NCBI RefSeq assembly: GCF_001007935.1
Contig: NZ_CP011451.1
Span: 3,782,001 to 3,846,000 of the forward strand
Direction of reading: 5' to 3'
DNA length: 64,000 nucleotides
Source of the DNA: Nitrosomonas communis
Lineage (GTDB): Bacteria > Pseudomonadota > Gammaproteobacteria > Burkholderiales > Nitrosomonadaceae
This document shows positions 46,387-56,347 of the stretch, in pieces. Both the position numbers and the translations under genes were made by a program. How positions within the stretch are numbered: the stretch's first letter is position 1; each line of letters begins with the position of its first letter. The notes under the pieces were generated by a model, which ran no database searches, had not been told where the DNA came from, and saw nothing but the letters and a program-made list of their open reading frames with translations.

Positions 46387-46827
46387 CTAGAGTTTATAGG
46401 GTGGTTCATTCACTGACAACCAGTATTGCCCAAGCTGCCCGGCTACCCTGAGAAAATCATCGTAATCCACTGGTTTGCGTACATAGCTATTGGTTCCCAG
46501 GGAATACGCTTTGAGTCGATCTTCATCCTCATTGGAGGAAGTCAAGATCACAATCGGTATCAGACGTGCGTGTTCATCAGCACGAACGCGACGTAATACT
46601 TCTAATCCATCTACCTTCGGCAGTTTAAGATCGAGTAGCATAAGTACCGGTAGTTGGGTAGGACTCCGTCCTTCATACACTCCTTGCCCAAACAGGTAAT
46701 CAAGCGCCTCCACACCATTTTTTGCTAAAAATATCTTATTACGGATATGGTTAGCTTGCAGTGCATCGATCGTGAGTGTAGCATCGTCTTGATTGTCCTC
46801 TACCAGCATTATTACTTCAGTGTTCAT
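46387..46827 (-). CDS. Stand-alone response regulator receiver
   Basis: 146 residues, Rcp1-like: MLVEDNQDDATLTIDALQAN, phospho-Asp in MLLDLKLPKVDGLEVLRRVR, ILTSSNEDEDRLKAYSLGTN and the Lys in SYVRKPVDYDDFLRV. No output domain. ATG 46827 (AAGGAAA upstream) lies inside the 3' end of the kinase gene, so the pair is coupled; it probably carries phosphate between the kinase and the GGDEF-EAL protein. Confidence 0.92.
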   Translation of the reverse strand: MNTEVIMLVEDNQDDATLTIDALQANHIRNKIFLAKNGVEALDYLFGQGVYEGRSPTQLPVLMLLDLKLPKVDGLEVLRRVRADEHARLIPIVILTSSNEDEDRLKAYSLGTNSYVRKPVDYDDFLRVAGQLGQYWLSVNEPPYKL

Positions 46828-49396
46828 ATATTTCCTTCTCATTTAATGTGAAATAAAAAGTCGATCCTTGATCAATAGTACTCTCCGCCCAAATATCTCC
46901 ACCATGCTTATGAATTACGCGTTGTACAGTGGCAAGTCCGATACCGGTACCCGGGAATTCGTGCGGATCATGCAATCGTTGAAAAACACCAAATAATTTA
47001 TCAGCATAGGTCATATCGAAACCAACACCATTATCTCGGATAAAATAAATCATCCTTCCTTTTTTTATGTTGCATCCAACTTCAATCAAAGCCTGTGGGT
47101 TGTGAGCGGAAAATTTCCAAGCATTACTCAGCAGATTATCCAGCATGATGTGCAGTAATTGCGCATCACCACGGACAATCAAACCGGATTGTACCGTATA
47201 TCGCACTTTTCGATCAGGTTCCATCTGTTGCAGCGTAGCTAGTATTTCATTTGCAAGCGACGTTAGATTGACCCTCTCCCACTTAAGTTCGGTACGAGTG
47301 ACGCGTGATAATTTGAGCAAACTATCAATGAGCTCAGCCATGCGCTGCGCAGCCAGCCGTATTCGCTTAAGCCGGTCACGCCCGCGTTGATCGAGCTGAT
47401 CAGCATACTCATCGAGCAAAGTGCGACTGAAACCATCCAATGCGCGTAAAGGGGCTCGTAAATCATGGGAGACAGAATAACTAAATGCTTCCAGTTCGTG
47501 ATTGATCGCTTCTAACTCGTTAGTGCGGAATCGAAGATTCTCATTCAACAGCTTAATCTGCCACTCACTTTCCTTGCGTACACTGATATCTTCTACAATG
47601 CCATCAAAATAGATACCAATAATTTCATCCTTTTTCATCACTGCCGTCAATCCAGCATAGAATTCCCGACCTTTTAGTGTTTTCAAGCGCACCTCTTCTC
47701 CATAAACATACCCTTGGAGTAAAACTTTACCCATTAGTGCCTTACGTTCAGCAAGCTCACAATAAAATTCACCAAAAGAGTGGGCGAGCAGCTGCTCGGT
47801 GGATTCAGCTTCGAACAAATTAACCATGGTAGGGTTTATTTCGAGAAAGCTTCCTTTTGCATCAGGCAGACTGCGGAAAACGCCAACAGGCAGATTATTC
47901 AGTAGCTCGCGATAACGTTCCTGAACCCGTTTCCTGGCTATTTGTGCTTCCTTACGAGCGGAAATATCACGAATAATACTGGTAGTCAAGGTACCTTGCT
48001 CTGTCTCAAGGGGATTTACGCTGATTTCAATCGGAAATTCACTGCCATCCTTGCGCCTGCCATAAAGTTCCATCCCACTGCTAACTGCCTGAGTTCCTGC
48101 ATCAGCAATAAATTGATGTGGGAGAAACGGATGCGCTTGATGAAACCGTTCTGGTATAAGTTGTAGCGCTGATTGACCCACTAACTCACTACGGTTATAG
48201 CCAAACCACTTCTCGGTCTGAGAATTCATTAAAGCAATCTGTCCAGCCTGATCCACCAGAAGGATAGCCTCGGGTGCGGATTCGAGTAATCTACGAAACT
48301 GGAGTTCGCTTCTTTGCACGCGGCCCTCCGCCCTCCGACGTTGTAGTGCATAATGGGCGACTATTCCACTTAACAGCACAAGTAATATCGTTAGCAGTGC
48401 GCCTACCAAAGCCAGATTACGACCATATTCAGCAACACTCGCAGCAATAATTTTTGGGGAGACGTAAGAAACTAAAACCCATGTTTCGCCAGTTTCGATA
48501 TTTAAATCTGACTTAGGGCTTTGTATTTTTGACAAATTTATCTTAACGTAAGTAAAAAGTCCCTTTTCATGCATCCATTGGCCGATGGGTGCATCACGCG
48601 AAATAAATGACCATATCTCTTCACCAAATTTTTTCTCAAGGTTTTCTGTTCCTTGACTTCGGAACATAAAGCCGAGTTCCCCTGCCGGATGAGGTTCTAG
48701 TAACCATCTTCCCTGGTCGTTAACTAATCCCAGCTCGCCCACGGAAATATCAGAAATGGCTCGCAGGCGTCTCATTAATCTCTCCCCTTTATAGTTAAGG
48801 ACGATGAGACCGCGTAGTTCGTTGTTACTATCAAAAACGGGTGCACTGAATCGTACCGTTGGTTTGATGGGTTGTGCAATAACGCCACGCTCGATAGTGG
48901 GTTCAAACGGAGATATATAAATGCTCTTTGCACTCAGGGCAAGCGTTTTCTGCACAAAGTCGAGTTCAAATTGGTTTTGTAGCTGCTCTTGCGGTGTTAT
49001 TGTTGGCTTACCTTGATAATTATGGATACGTGTTATTTCCTGACCTTGCTTATCGATGAAACGAACTTTTCCATAAAGTTGGCGAGAGTCCAAAAAAGTT
49101 ATCATATCTTCGGTCAGGCGTGAATAGGCTGCGGAGTCACCCGTATCCAGCCATTGCCGCAATGAAGAAAGCTCTGCAAGATAAAGAGCATCACCTCGTA
49201 ATACACCGAATGTATACTCGATGGCCTTCTCACCCAGTTGTGCAGACAATCGCTCGTTCGCCTCAATAATTGCATAATTTGCATCATCGTGAGCATCGAA
49301 CAGAAGCGACAATACGATTGCAAGTGATAGAAGAAGGGGGATGCATATAATCAGGAAATACTTTATAAACCTGTAGCGGCTTCTATCTGATTTCAT
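46817..49396 (-). CDS. Membrane sensor histidine kinase with dCACHE-like and PAS domains
   Basis: 859 residues. TM helix 1 (FLIICIPLLLSLAIVLSLLF), a ~280-residue periplasmic region with dCACHE-like features (IYISPFEPTIERGVIAQPIK, LRGLIVLNYKGERLMRRL), TM helix 2 (LALVGALLTILLVLLSGIVA), two PAS domains (PEAILLVDQAGQIALMNSQT, LPVGVFRSLPDAKGSFLEIN), HisKA (FSYSVSHDLRAPLRALDGFS with the His) and HATPase (DNLLSNAWKFSAHNPQ, RDNGVGFDMTYADKLFGVFQ, GTGIGLATVQRVIHKHGG). All catalytic boxes are present. First gene of a kinase-receiver-GGDEF/EAL operon. Confidence 0.92.
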   Translation of the reverse strand: MKSDRSRYRFIKYFLIICIPLLLSLAIVLSLLFDAHDDANYAIIEANERLSAQLGEKAIEYTFGVLRGDALYLAELSSLRQWLDTGDSAAYSRLTEDMITFLDSRQLYGKVRFIDKQGQEITRIHNYQGKPTITPQEQLQNQFELDFVQKTLALSAKSIYISPFEPTIERGVIAQPIKPTVRFSAPVFDSNNELRGLIVLNYKGERLMRRLRAISDISVGELGLVNDQGRWLLEPHPAGELGFMFRSQGTENLEKKFGEEIWSFISRDAPIGQWMHEKGLFTYVKINLSKIQSPKSDLNIETGETWVLVSYVSPKIIAASVAEYGRNLALVGALLTILLVLLSGIVAHYALQRRRAEGRVQRSELQFRRLLESAPEAILLVDQAGQIALMNSQTEKWFGYNRSELVGQSALQLIPERFHQAHPFLPHQFIADAGTQAVSSGMELYGRRKDGSEFPIEISVNPLETEQGTLTTSIIRDISARKEAQIARKRVQERYRELLNNLPVGVFRSLPDAKGSFLEINPTMVNLFEAESTEQLLAHSFGEFYCELAERKALMGKVLLQGYVYGEEVRLKTLKGREFYAGLTAVMKKDEIIGIYFDGIVEDISVRKESEWQIKLLNENLRFRTNELEAINHELEAFSYSVSHDLRAPLRALDGFSRTLLDEYADQLDQRGRDRLKRIRLAAQRMAELIDSLLKLSRVTRTELKWERVNLTSLANEILATLQQMEPDRKVRYTVQSGLIVRGDAQLLHIMLDNLLSNAWKFSAHNPQALIEVGCNIKKGRMIYFIRDNGVGFDMTYADKLFGVFQRLHDPHEFPGTGIGLATVQRVIHKHGGDIWAESTIDQGSTFYFTLNEKEIYEH

Positions 49397-49933
49397 AAGC
49401 ACTTTTTTTATTAATCCGACATTCAGATAAGCAAATCATTCACTATCAAAAATGAAGAATATCCATCCATCACAATACCCTACACTATATCTAAAGTAAA
49501 AACGACTTTGTCGGCTTCCTTGCCGTATGATTGATCCTGTCTGCGGCTCGCGCCTTCTCGTTATTTTTTGATGTGGAATGGGAATTAATCGTCCGGGCAG
49601 TAGGTAATATCGTAATTACTCGTACCATAAATTTGTTGATATAAATTAATATTTCTTTAATTCAAACAAGAGTGGTGGAGATGGTGATTTGAGCATAAGA
49701 TTCCCGGGTCATCATGCGATGGGCCAGATGAGTCAGTATACCCTATTACTAATAAAGTAAATCATAATTGATGCTCCACTTGCTTTTCCTCTATATTCAA
49801 TTGACACATTGGCCTGTTTATGCTGCACGAACCATAACGTTGGCCTGTACAATATACTCATGTGCTCAGAATTTCAATGCTCATCATCTTTTTTTGCGAT
49901 ATCTCAATATTTTATTGTTCTCTTCTTGCATGC
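49397..49933. other. Intergenic region with repeat remnant
   Basis: About 540 bases without a gene. It holds a degenerate copy of the palindromic-end repeat (49498-49587) and AT-rich DNA that probably carries the kinase operon promoter. Confidence 0.5.
49498..49587. repeat. Palindromic-end repeat, copy 2 (reverse, degenerate)
   Basis: The reverse complement matches the interior of copies 1 and 3 (GACTTTGTCGGCTTCCTTGC, CCGTATGATTGATCCTGTCT); the terminal repeats have decayed. Confidence 0.65.
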
Positions 49934-52900
49934 TTATTTAGATATTTCCGTATTATTATTCTTGCGATATAGGTGAATATCCAATTGCGGGAATGCAATG
50001 TTGATTTTTTCTTCAGCAAAACGACGATTAATCTCCATGTTCAAATCATGAGCCAGATCCTGTCGATCTGAAAGCTGACCCGCATAAACCCTCAATTCGA
50101 AATCCAGCGAGCTTGCGCCAAATCCCTGAAATAAGGCGACGGGCTCCGGTTCACGTAGAACCAAAGGATGATTTTTGGCAATTTCCAGTAGCAATGTTCT
50201 AGCCCTGTCACAATCAGATCCATAAGCAATGCCCACAGGTATTTTGATACGCGTGACCTGATCACTGAGAGTCCAGTTTAACAACTGCTGAGTAATAAAT
50301 GTTTTATTAGGTACCACGACTTCCTTTCGATCAGCATCGATCAAAGTTGTCGCACGGATATTAATCTTGCTGACTGTACCGGTCACATCATTCAATGTGA
50401 CAAGATCGCCTATTCTGATAGGACGCTCAAATAGCAGAATAAGTCCGGAGACAAAATTAGCCACGATTTCCTGCAAACCAAAACCCAGGCCGACACCCAA
50501 TGCTGCAACCAGCCATTGAATATTGGACCACTCCATACCGAGCATTTGGAATGTAACCATCACACCGATAATGATAATAGCATATCTGAGTAGTGTGGTA
50601 ATCGCGTATCCGGTACCCGTATTCAAGGATAAATGTCGAAGAACTAAAAGTTCCAGCGTACCGGGTAAATTATGCGCAGCCACCATGACCAGGCTCAGAA
50701 TGATCAATGCCACCAGCAATGTTTCCAACGTGATCAAGCGCACGACCGCTTCACCTTCCCTCATAATCGAGGTTCGCCAGACAACAATATCTTCCAGAAA
50801 TCCCAACGCCGGTAGCATTTCATACCAGATGACGCTTAAGCCACCAATCAGCAATCCCCATACACTGATTTTTAATAAAGTAGCTGATTGTGTGCTAATT
50901 GATTCAATATCAATGTAGTTGTCATCCACGAACTCAGTTTCACTTTTTCCAGCCGTTGCGCGCAGGGCAAGCACTTCTTCCCGTTTGGCAATGGCTCTTT
51001 TAAACGCAATTCTACGTTGGGCAATTAATAGACTACGGTAGCTCAGGAAAAAAACCAGACTACACAGTATGATCAAGATGACTGATTGGAAGATCAGAAT
51101 ACTTTGATACAATGCAGCGAAGTAATAGCCTCTTGCCGCCATGACAATCATGTACACTTGCTGTACGAAAAGAAGTAACATCCACAGACGCGGATTCTGA
51201 ATAAAAGTAAAACTTTTTCCTTGATAGAGCACTTTTCCGGAAGGCGTAATCGCCATCCAGCCTAAAGCAAATACTGCCAATACTATGCAGAGCAGCATAA
51301 AAGCAATTCTTCCGATACTATTACGCACGACGTCATCCGCAAGTGCATCTGTAAAAGCAATGGTAACACTTAATACCAATATAGTAGGCGCATAATACTT
51401 GATATCCCTATACATTTTATTCACCATATCCGCATGCCATCGGAATTGCGTAATGAGTAATCCTGTTGGTTGGCAAAGCTCAAGAAGGAAATACCAGAGA
51501 AAAACAGTCACAGCAGCCACATAAAAAGCAAGAGAAAACGCATGACTCATTTCAGTGTTCATACTGTACTGTAGAACGAGATGAATCAGTAATAACGGTA
51601 AGGAAATCACTAAAGATTGAACCACTACGAACAACAACATCCCGATGGGGTAGCGTGCCTTGTCTTGATTGACTTTTCCCCAGGCCTCTTTTCCAATCTC
51701 TTCCCATTCCCGATAGCGAGACCAATAAAACCGCTTTAAAATCAAGCCGATCAATAAAGAAAAAGCCAGAATGGCTATAGCTGGCAGCCATACTTTTTCG
51801 CTAGTTTTTACTAGAGCAGTTTGCGTCTTATCAGAAACAAGCCAGGCGGCTGCAGCGCTGAGATCGTTATTGATATTTAAATCGATTGGTCTTGCACTGC
51901 GGGTGATCAGCAGGTTTTCTTTGAGTAAAAGCTCATATTGATTGATTTTCTCAATCAATTGATTCTTAATTGAAACATAAACTTCTAAATCTTTAACATA
52001 GGAGTGCAATATTTCCTGGAATTGATCGATAATATGTAAACGGGAATCTTTAAGCTCCTGGAATCCTGCTGTGATCTCCTGATAAAAAGGTGTTTGCTCA
52101 TCAATAGCATAATCTTCCGTCATTTTTTTGAAATAAGCTTTATCGTTCATCATTTCCAGCTTTTCTTGTTCAAGCTGGAACAATTCCAGTTTTGCATTAC
52201 TGAGTGATTTTTGTGTTGGTCTGATATTAGGTTTGGATAATAGTTCCTTTAATTGTTTTCTGATCTCTGTTCCTAATTCTTCATCTTCTTCTTGGAATTC
52301 GAGTCTCTGCTGAAGTGCGGCATAATTTTTTGTAATAAAATCAAGCCGATTCTCGTTGCGATTCTTTTGCATCATCAATTTAGTCGCATGCGCAGCATAA
52401 TTACTGAGTTTAGCGGCAAGCTCTTCATTATGTTTAATTATCTTAAGCAGCGCTGGATTCCATTTACTTTCACCTAGCAATTGCTCAGACTTCTCAACCA
52501 CTTTTTTAGTCTCAGTTTTTCTTTGCAGGTTGATCTGCTTGGTTAACCATTCTACTTTCTGCACCAGCATTTGGATCTCTGGATTAAGTGTCAGCTTTTC
52601 CTGTAAGGTGGCAATTTCAATCGCTTTGGGTAACGTTAAAGCTTCCAGTTCCAGCATGCGAATCTTGTCTGTCAGCGCTCGACTCTGATATTCCTGAAGC
52701 ATCTTAAAGGCATCGGCAATTTTTTCATCAGGCATGTCTGCCGCCAGAGATGCTTTTTCAACCAGCGATGCACGTGTCTTGCTTGTTGCGTCTATTTCTT
52801 CACGGATTTTAATGGTGCGCTGACGGAGCGTCCCAATTTCGGAGGTCAGTTTGTGCTGCTGATTTTGTAGTTCTGATAATTTTGCTTGAGTAATAACGTG

Positions 52901-53254
52901 CTGCTGCTCCATTTCGCTTAAAGACAATCCTGCCAACGCTGTGGCATTAAATGTGAGCGAAATCGCTTTGTCTTTCTGCTTTCTCAGTATCTCAAGCTGC
53001 TGTGGATATTCTTTTAGCTGCTGCGAACAAAGTTGGGTTCTTTTGAGGTATTCCTGGTGGTCAAGCAATACCTGTTGAGTATCGAGATAAATCTCTTTAA
53101 GTTGCTTTTTTTGCGGGGTTTCTTCCCCACCATTCAATGTCTCAATCTTAGCCTGAATTACCCGAGTTTGATTAGCGAGCTCATCTGCCTGGCTATGCTC
53201 AGCACCTGTAACGGACCAAAATAAAAAAGAGAGGATAGCAAGTAGTTTCATCAT
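49934..53254 (-). CDS. MscK/KefA-type mechanosensitive channel
   Basis: About 1106 residues. A signal peptide (MKLLAILSFLFWSVTGAEHS), a long periplasmic coiled-coil region (about residues 25-470), about eight membrane helices, then an MscS core: pore helix VAALGVGLGFGLQEIVANFV, SGLILLFERPIRIGDLVTLN, and the beta and alpha/beta domains (TTLIDADRKEVVVPNKTFIT, LDFELRVYAGQLSDRQDLAH). It releases solutes under osmotic downshock. The frame extends to 53296, but its first codons lie in repeat copy 3; ATG 53254 or 53251 at the signal peptide is preferred. Confidence 0.9.
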   Translation of the reverse strand: MMKLLAILSFLFWSVTGAEHSQADELANQTRVIQAKIETLNGGEETPQKKQLKEIYLDTQQVLLDHQEYLKRTQLCSQQLKEYPQQLEILRKQKDKAISLTFNATALAGLSLSEMEQQHVITQAKLSELQNQQHKLTSEIGTLRQRTIKIREEIDATSKTRASLVEKASLAADMPDEKIADAFKMLQEYQSRALTDKIRMLELEALTLPKAIEIATLQEKLTLNPEIQMLVQKVEWLTKQINLQRKTETKKVVEKSEQLLGESKWNPALLKIIKHNEELAAKLSNYAAHATKLMMQKNRNENRLDFITKNYAALQQRLEFQEEDEELGTEIRKQLKELLSKPNIRPTQKSLSNAKLELFQLEQEKLEMMNDKAYFKKMTEDYAIDEQTPFYQEITAGFQELKDSRLHIIDQFQEILHSYVKDLEVYVSIKNQLIEKINQYELLLKENLLITRSARPIDLNINNDLSAAAAWLVSDKTQTALVKTSEKVWLPAIAILAFSLLIGLILKRFYWSRYREWEEIGKEAWGKVNQDKARYPIGMLLFVVVQSLVISLPLLLIHLVLQYSMNTEMSHAFSLAFYVAAVTVFLWYFLLELCQPTGLLITQFRWHADMVNKMYRDIKYYAPTILVLSVTIAFTDALADDVVRNSIGRIAFMLLCIVLAVFALGWMAITPSGKVLYQGKSFTFIQNPRLWMLLLFVQQVYMIVMAARGYYFAALYQSILIFQSVILIILCSLVFFLSYRSLLIAQRRIAFKRAIAKREEVLALRATAGKSETEFVDDNYIDIESISTQSATLLKISVWGLLIGGLSVIWYEMLPALGFLEDIVVWRTSIMREGEAVVRLITLETLLVALIILSLVMVAAHNLPGTLELLVLRHLSLNTGTGYAITTLLRYAIIIIGVMVTFQMLGMEWSNIQWLVAALGVGLGFGLQEIVANFVSGLILLFERPIRIGDLVTLNDVTGTVSKINIRATTLIDADRKEVVVPNKTFITQQLLNWTLSDQVTRIKIPVGIAYGSDCDRARTLLLEIAKNHPLVLREPEPVALFQGFGASSLDFELRVYAGQLSDRQDLAHDLNMEINRRFAEEKINIAFPQLDIHLYRKNNNTEISK

Positions 53255-53278
53255 GAATAACCACGTTTCGATGGATTT

Positions 53279-53381
53279 ATTCCATTTCCAAATCAAAGAT
53301 GAAGCGAAGGCGAGCCGCAGACTGCATCAATCATACGGCAAAGTGAAGCCGACAAAGCCGGTTTTGATTTAGCAATCGAAT
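53279..53381. repeat. Palindromic-end repeat, copy 3
   Basis: ATTCCATTTCCAAATCAAA at the left and a worn TTTGATTTAGCAATCGAAT at the right, with the same interior as copy 1 (GAAGCCGACAAAGCCGGTTT). It lies immediately upstream of the channel gene. Confidence 0.7.
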
Positions 53382-53547
53382 TAAACACCATCCTGATCTG
53401 ATTGTTTCAACATTTCCAAAAGAAAGAATTTAGGGCAACTCACAGTCATTACTGCAAACTTGTTTGTATCTACCTGGCGATGCTGATTAGGTAAAAAAGC
53501 GGGAAAAATAAAAGTAGGTAATTAGGCATAATCTAATTGCATTGGAG

Positions 53548-54330
53548 CTACTCGTCTTTTTTGCTCATAGCCGGATTATTTACACTATTGACCATTTGTT
53601 GATCTGACACCGGGTTCGCGGGTTTACTCGTTAAGCCAGCAAGGAATATACCTAGTTCGTAAAGTAAATAGAGCGGCACTGCCAGCATAAACTGTGAAAT
53701 CACATCAGGAGGCGTAAAAATCGCACCGATCACAAAGGCGCCGACTAAAACATAAGGGCGCACCTTTTTCATCTTTGCCAACGAGATGACCTCTGTCCGA
53801 ACAAGTACGATAACGAACACAGGAACTTCAAAAGTAATGCCAAAGGTTAGGAACATGGTAAGGACAAAACCGAGATATTCGCCAATATCGGTCATAACCG
53901 CCACCCCTTCAGGTGCAAAATAAACAATAAACTCAAATACCAGCGGCAATGCAACCAAATAAGCAAATGCCATCCCTATGAAAAATAATAAGCTGCTCAC
54001 GATAACAAGTGGCAAAAACAGGCGCTTCTCATGGGAATACAGTCCGGGTGCGACAAAAGCCCAAATCTGATAAAGCGTATGGGGCAAGGTTATCAAGAAA
54101 GCTGTCATCAGAGCCACTTGCATGGGTATAAAAAAAGGTGTGGTGACTGCTGTGGCAATCATTTGTCCACCTAATGGAAGCTTCTCCAGCAAAGGTTGCG
54201 CCAGGATAGTATAAAGATCGCGCGCAAAGTAAGCGCAAGGTAAAAAACCGAGTACTAACACAGAAAATATACGAATCAACCTGCTACGTAATTCCACTAG
54301 ATGTGAAATAAAGGTACTCTCGTCATTCAT
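53548..54330 (-). CDS. tatC: Twin-arginine translocase TatC
   Basis: 260 residues, six membrane helices. FISHLVELRSRLIRIFSVLV is the N-terminal TatC signature (HLxELRxR), QIWAFVAPGLYSHEKRLFLP and TFGITFEVPVFVIVLVRTEV are conserved, and VIGAIFTPPDVISQFMLAVP is the C-terminal one. It binds twin-arginine signal peptides. The C-terminus is extended and charged. Confidence 0.95.
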   Translation of the reverse strand: MNDESTFISHLVELRSRLIRIFSVLVLGFLPCAYFARDLYTILAQPLLEKLPLGGQMIATAVTTPFFIPMQVALMTAFLITLPHTLYQIWAFVAPGLYSHEKRLFLPLVIVSSLLFFIGMAFAYLVALPLVFEFIVYFAPEGVAVMTDIGEYLGFVLTMFLTFGITFEVPVFVIVLVRTEVISLAKMKKVRPYVLVGAFVIGAIFTPPDVISQFMLAVPLYLLYELGIFLAGLTSKPANPVSDQQMVNSVNNPAMSKKDE

Positions 54331-54436
54331 AAGCTCATGATAAATCAGACTGGGTGAATAGTGAGTGCTAAACTTGACAGTTACGCTATCAAGCAGCTCG
54401 TCAAGCTGAAATAGCCATTGAAAAGCATAATATTTT

Positions 54437-54850
54437 TCAGAATACGGTATTGCTTTTATTTGATTCTGAAGTCTGTTGTGAAGGCAGAGCTTGACTCTGA
54501 ACAGCTATTGTCTTTTCTGTGGAAGCGCCAGTTTGCTCGATCTCAATCAGTGCTGGTTTTGTTATCTTTTCTGCAGCATTGATATCAACAGCATTCTCTA
54601 TTTGATCAAATTCCTTCCTCACAGTTTGTTCGATGGAATGGGTCGTCTCCTGGACAGAATTTTTTAAACGCCTTAATTCTTCGAGTTCTATCTCGTAGCG
54701 AATATCATTCTTGACGCTATCCACATACCGTCGTGCACGTCCTAGTAAGTGCCCCATGGTACGCGCTACCCGAGGAAGTCGTTCTGGTCCGATTACAATG
54801 AGTGCTACAATCAAAATGACGAGCATTTCTGTAAAGCTGACATCAAACAT
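54437..54850 (-). CDS. tatB: Twin-arginine translocase TatB
   Basis: 137 residues: [26 protein letters not shown] start is diagnostic (single helix, then GPERLPR), followed by an amphipathic helix ([20 protein letters not shown]) and a polar tail. It works with TatC in signal recognition. Confidence 0.95.
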   Translation of the reverse strand: MFDVSFTEMLVILIVALIVIGPERLPRVARTMGHLLGRARRYVDSVKNDIRYEIELEELRRLKNSVQETTHSIEQTVRKEFDQIENAVDINAAEKITKPALIEIEQTGASTEKTIAVQSQALPSQQTSESNKSNTVF

Positions 54851-54975
54851 GCCTCATTTCCTCCTAACCGATTACTTTGCCGAAGGAGCTATCGGGCAAA
54901 AAACTGCTAATATGTATTCTTTACTGATAGTACTCACCAATATCAATATCATAAGCCCTGTGCAACGCAATGATA

Positions 54976-55209
54976 TCATAATTTAATTTCATTCTTCTCT
55001 TTGACACCTGCTTCGGCAGAGTGATGGGTGATCTGCGGAGACTGAGAAGAAGATGGTGTATTATCTTCATCAGCACCTTTCATACCTTCCTTAAATCCTC
55101 TGACTGCATTTCCGAGGTCACTGCCCAAATTACGCAGCTTTTTCGTACCGAAAACCAACACGACAATCGCTAACACTACCAGCCAATGCCAAATGCTAAA
55201 TGTTCCCAT
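54976..55209 (-). CDS. tatA: Twin-arginine translocase TatA
   Basis: 77 residues: [20 protein letters not shown] helix, [20 protein letters not shown] amphipathic helix with the FGTKKL hinge, and a charged tail. It forms the pore-like oligomer. Confidence 0.95.
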   Translation of the reverse strand: MGTFSIWHWLVVLAIVVLVFGTKKLRNLGSDLGNAVRGFKEGMKGADEDNTPSSSQSPQITHHSAEAGVKEKNEIKL

Positions 55210-55234
55210 TGTTTATCCTTTTAATAAATCTAGA

Positions 55235-55585
55235 TTACCCATGATGAATCATCGTGGGCAAACGATCTTTCCCTGCAATGATATGAATATGAAGATGGAG
55301 CACTTCCTGACCGCCTACCCGTCCTGTATTGATAATGGTACGAAATCCATTGACACACCCTTGCTCTTTTGCCAACTGGGGAATCAGCCATAACATCTTC
55401 CCTAATAGCGGCTGATCTGCTTCGCTCACATCATACAGTGAGCTGATATGTCGCTTGGGTATCAGCAGGAAATGAACGGGTGCAGCCGGATGAATATCAT
55501 GGAACGCAACAAAATCCTGATCTTCAAACACTTTATTGGCAGGAATTTCTCCTTGCACAATCTTGCAAAAAATACACTCTTCCAT
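55235..55585 (-). CDS. hinT: HIT-family nucleotide hydrolase (HinT-like)
   Basis: 116 residues. ECIFCKIVQGEIPANKVFED zinc-site start, FLLIPKRHISSLYDV, and the catalytic HLHIHIIAG (HxHxH). It hydrolyses AMP-lysine or other aminoacyl-adenylate conjugates. It sits between hisE and tatA, a conserved order in betaproteobacteria. Confidence 0.93.
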   Translation of the reverse strand: MEECIFCKIVQGEIPANKVFEDQDFVAFHDIHPAAPVHFLLIPKRHISSLYDVSEADQPLLGKMLWLIPQLAKEQGCVNGFRTIINTGRVGGQEVLHLHIHIIAGKDRLPTMIHHG

Positions 55586-55915
55586 TTATTGACCTGTTTT
55601 ACGCGATAGTTTTTCTTCAATACCCGAAATACCTTCTCGTCGTTCTAATTCGCGCAGCACATCCTCTGGTTTTAATCCGTGATGGGCCAGCAATACTAGA
55701 CAATGAAACCACAAATCTGCCATTTCATAAACAACATGCGCTGTATTCTCGTCCTTTGAAGCCATGATTGTTTCTGCAGCCTCTTCGGCAATTTTTTTGA
55801 GTATCTTATCCTGACCACTGGTGAGCAGTTTTACCACATAAGAATTGGAGGAATCAGTCGTTTTACGCGCCTCGATCGTTTCTGCCAGACGATGAAGTAT
55901 AGATGAATCAGTCAT
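55586..55915 (-). CDS. hisE: Phosphoribosyl-ATP pyrophosphatase
   Basis: 109 residues: [20 protein letters not shown], then [20 protein letters not shown] with the metal-binding EEAAE helix and [20 protein letters not shown]. Second step of histidine synthesis. Its start overlaps the hisI stop (ATGA). Confidence 0.94.
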   Translation of the reverse strand: MTDSSILHRLAETIEARKTTDSSNSYVVKLLTSGQDKILKKIAEEAAETIMASKDENTAHVVYEMADLWFHCLVLLAHHGLKPEDVLRELERREGISGIEEKLSRKTGQ

Positions 55916-56301
55916 TGCTTATAGATCTCCGTCGGATCCTTAATAATGGGCGTTACCACTACCCACTGATCTCCTTCCAATTTATTAAAAAAACAACTCT
56001 GCCTGCCTGTGTGACAGGCAATCCCCCCTATTTGCTCGATGGCAAGTAATATCACATCCTCGTCACAATCCAGATAAATTGCTTTTACCTTTTGCACATG
56101 GCCAGACTCTTCTCCTTTGTGCCAAATTTTCTTGCGGGAACGCGACCAATAAACAGCCTCACCTGTTTCGACAGTCAATTTAACAGCCTCTCGATTCATC
56201 CACGCTACCATTAATACTTTACCGCTCTTTTCATCCTGTGCAATAACAGGTATTAACCCATCTGCAGACCAGTTTATTTTATTTAGCCAAGCATCCGACA
56301 T
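55912..56301 (-). CDS. hisI: Phosphoribosyl-AMP cyclohydrolase
   Basis: 129 residues. [20 protein letters not shown], the Mg site [11 protein letters not shown], and the zinc cysteines in [11 protein letters not shown]. Third step of histidine synthesis, monofunctional here because hisE is separate. Confidence 0.95.
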   Translation of the reverse strand: MSDAWLNKINWSADGLIPVIAQDEKSGKVLMVAWMNREAVKLTVETGEAVYWSRSRKKIWHKGEESGHVQKVKAIYLDCDEDVILLAIEQIGGIACHTGRQSCFFNKLEGDQWVVVTPIIKDPTEIYKQ

Positions 56302-56347
56302 AAAAGTTCATCTTAATAAGATATTTTAAAATGCTATTGTTTGTGTA

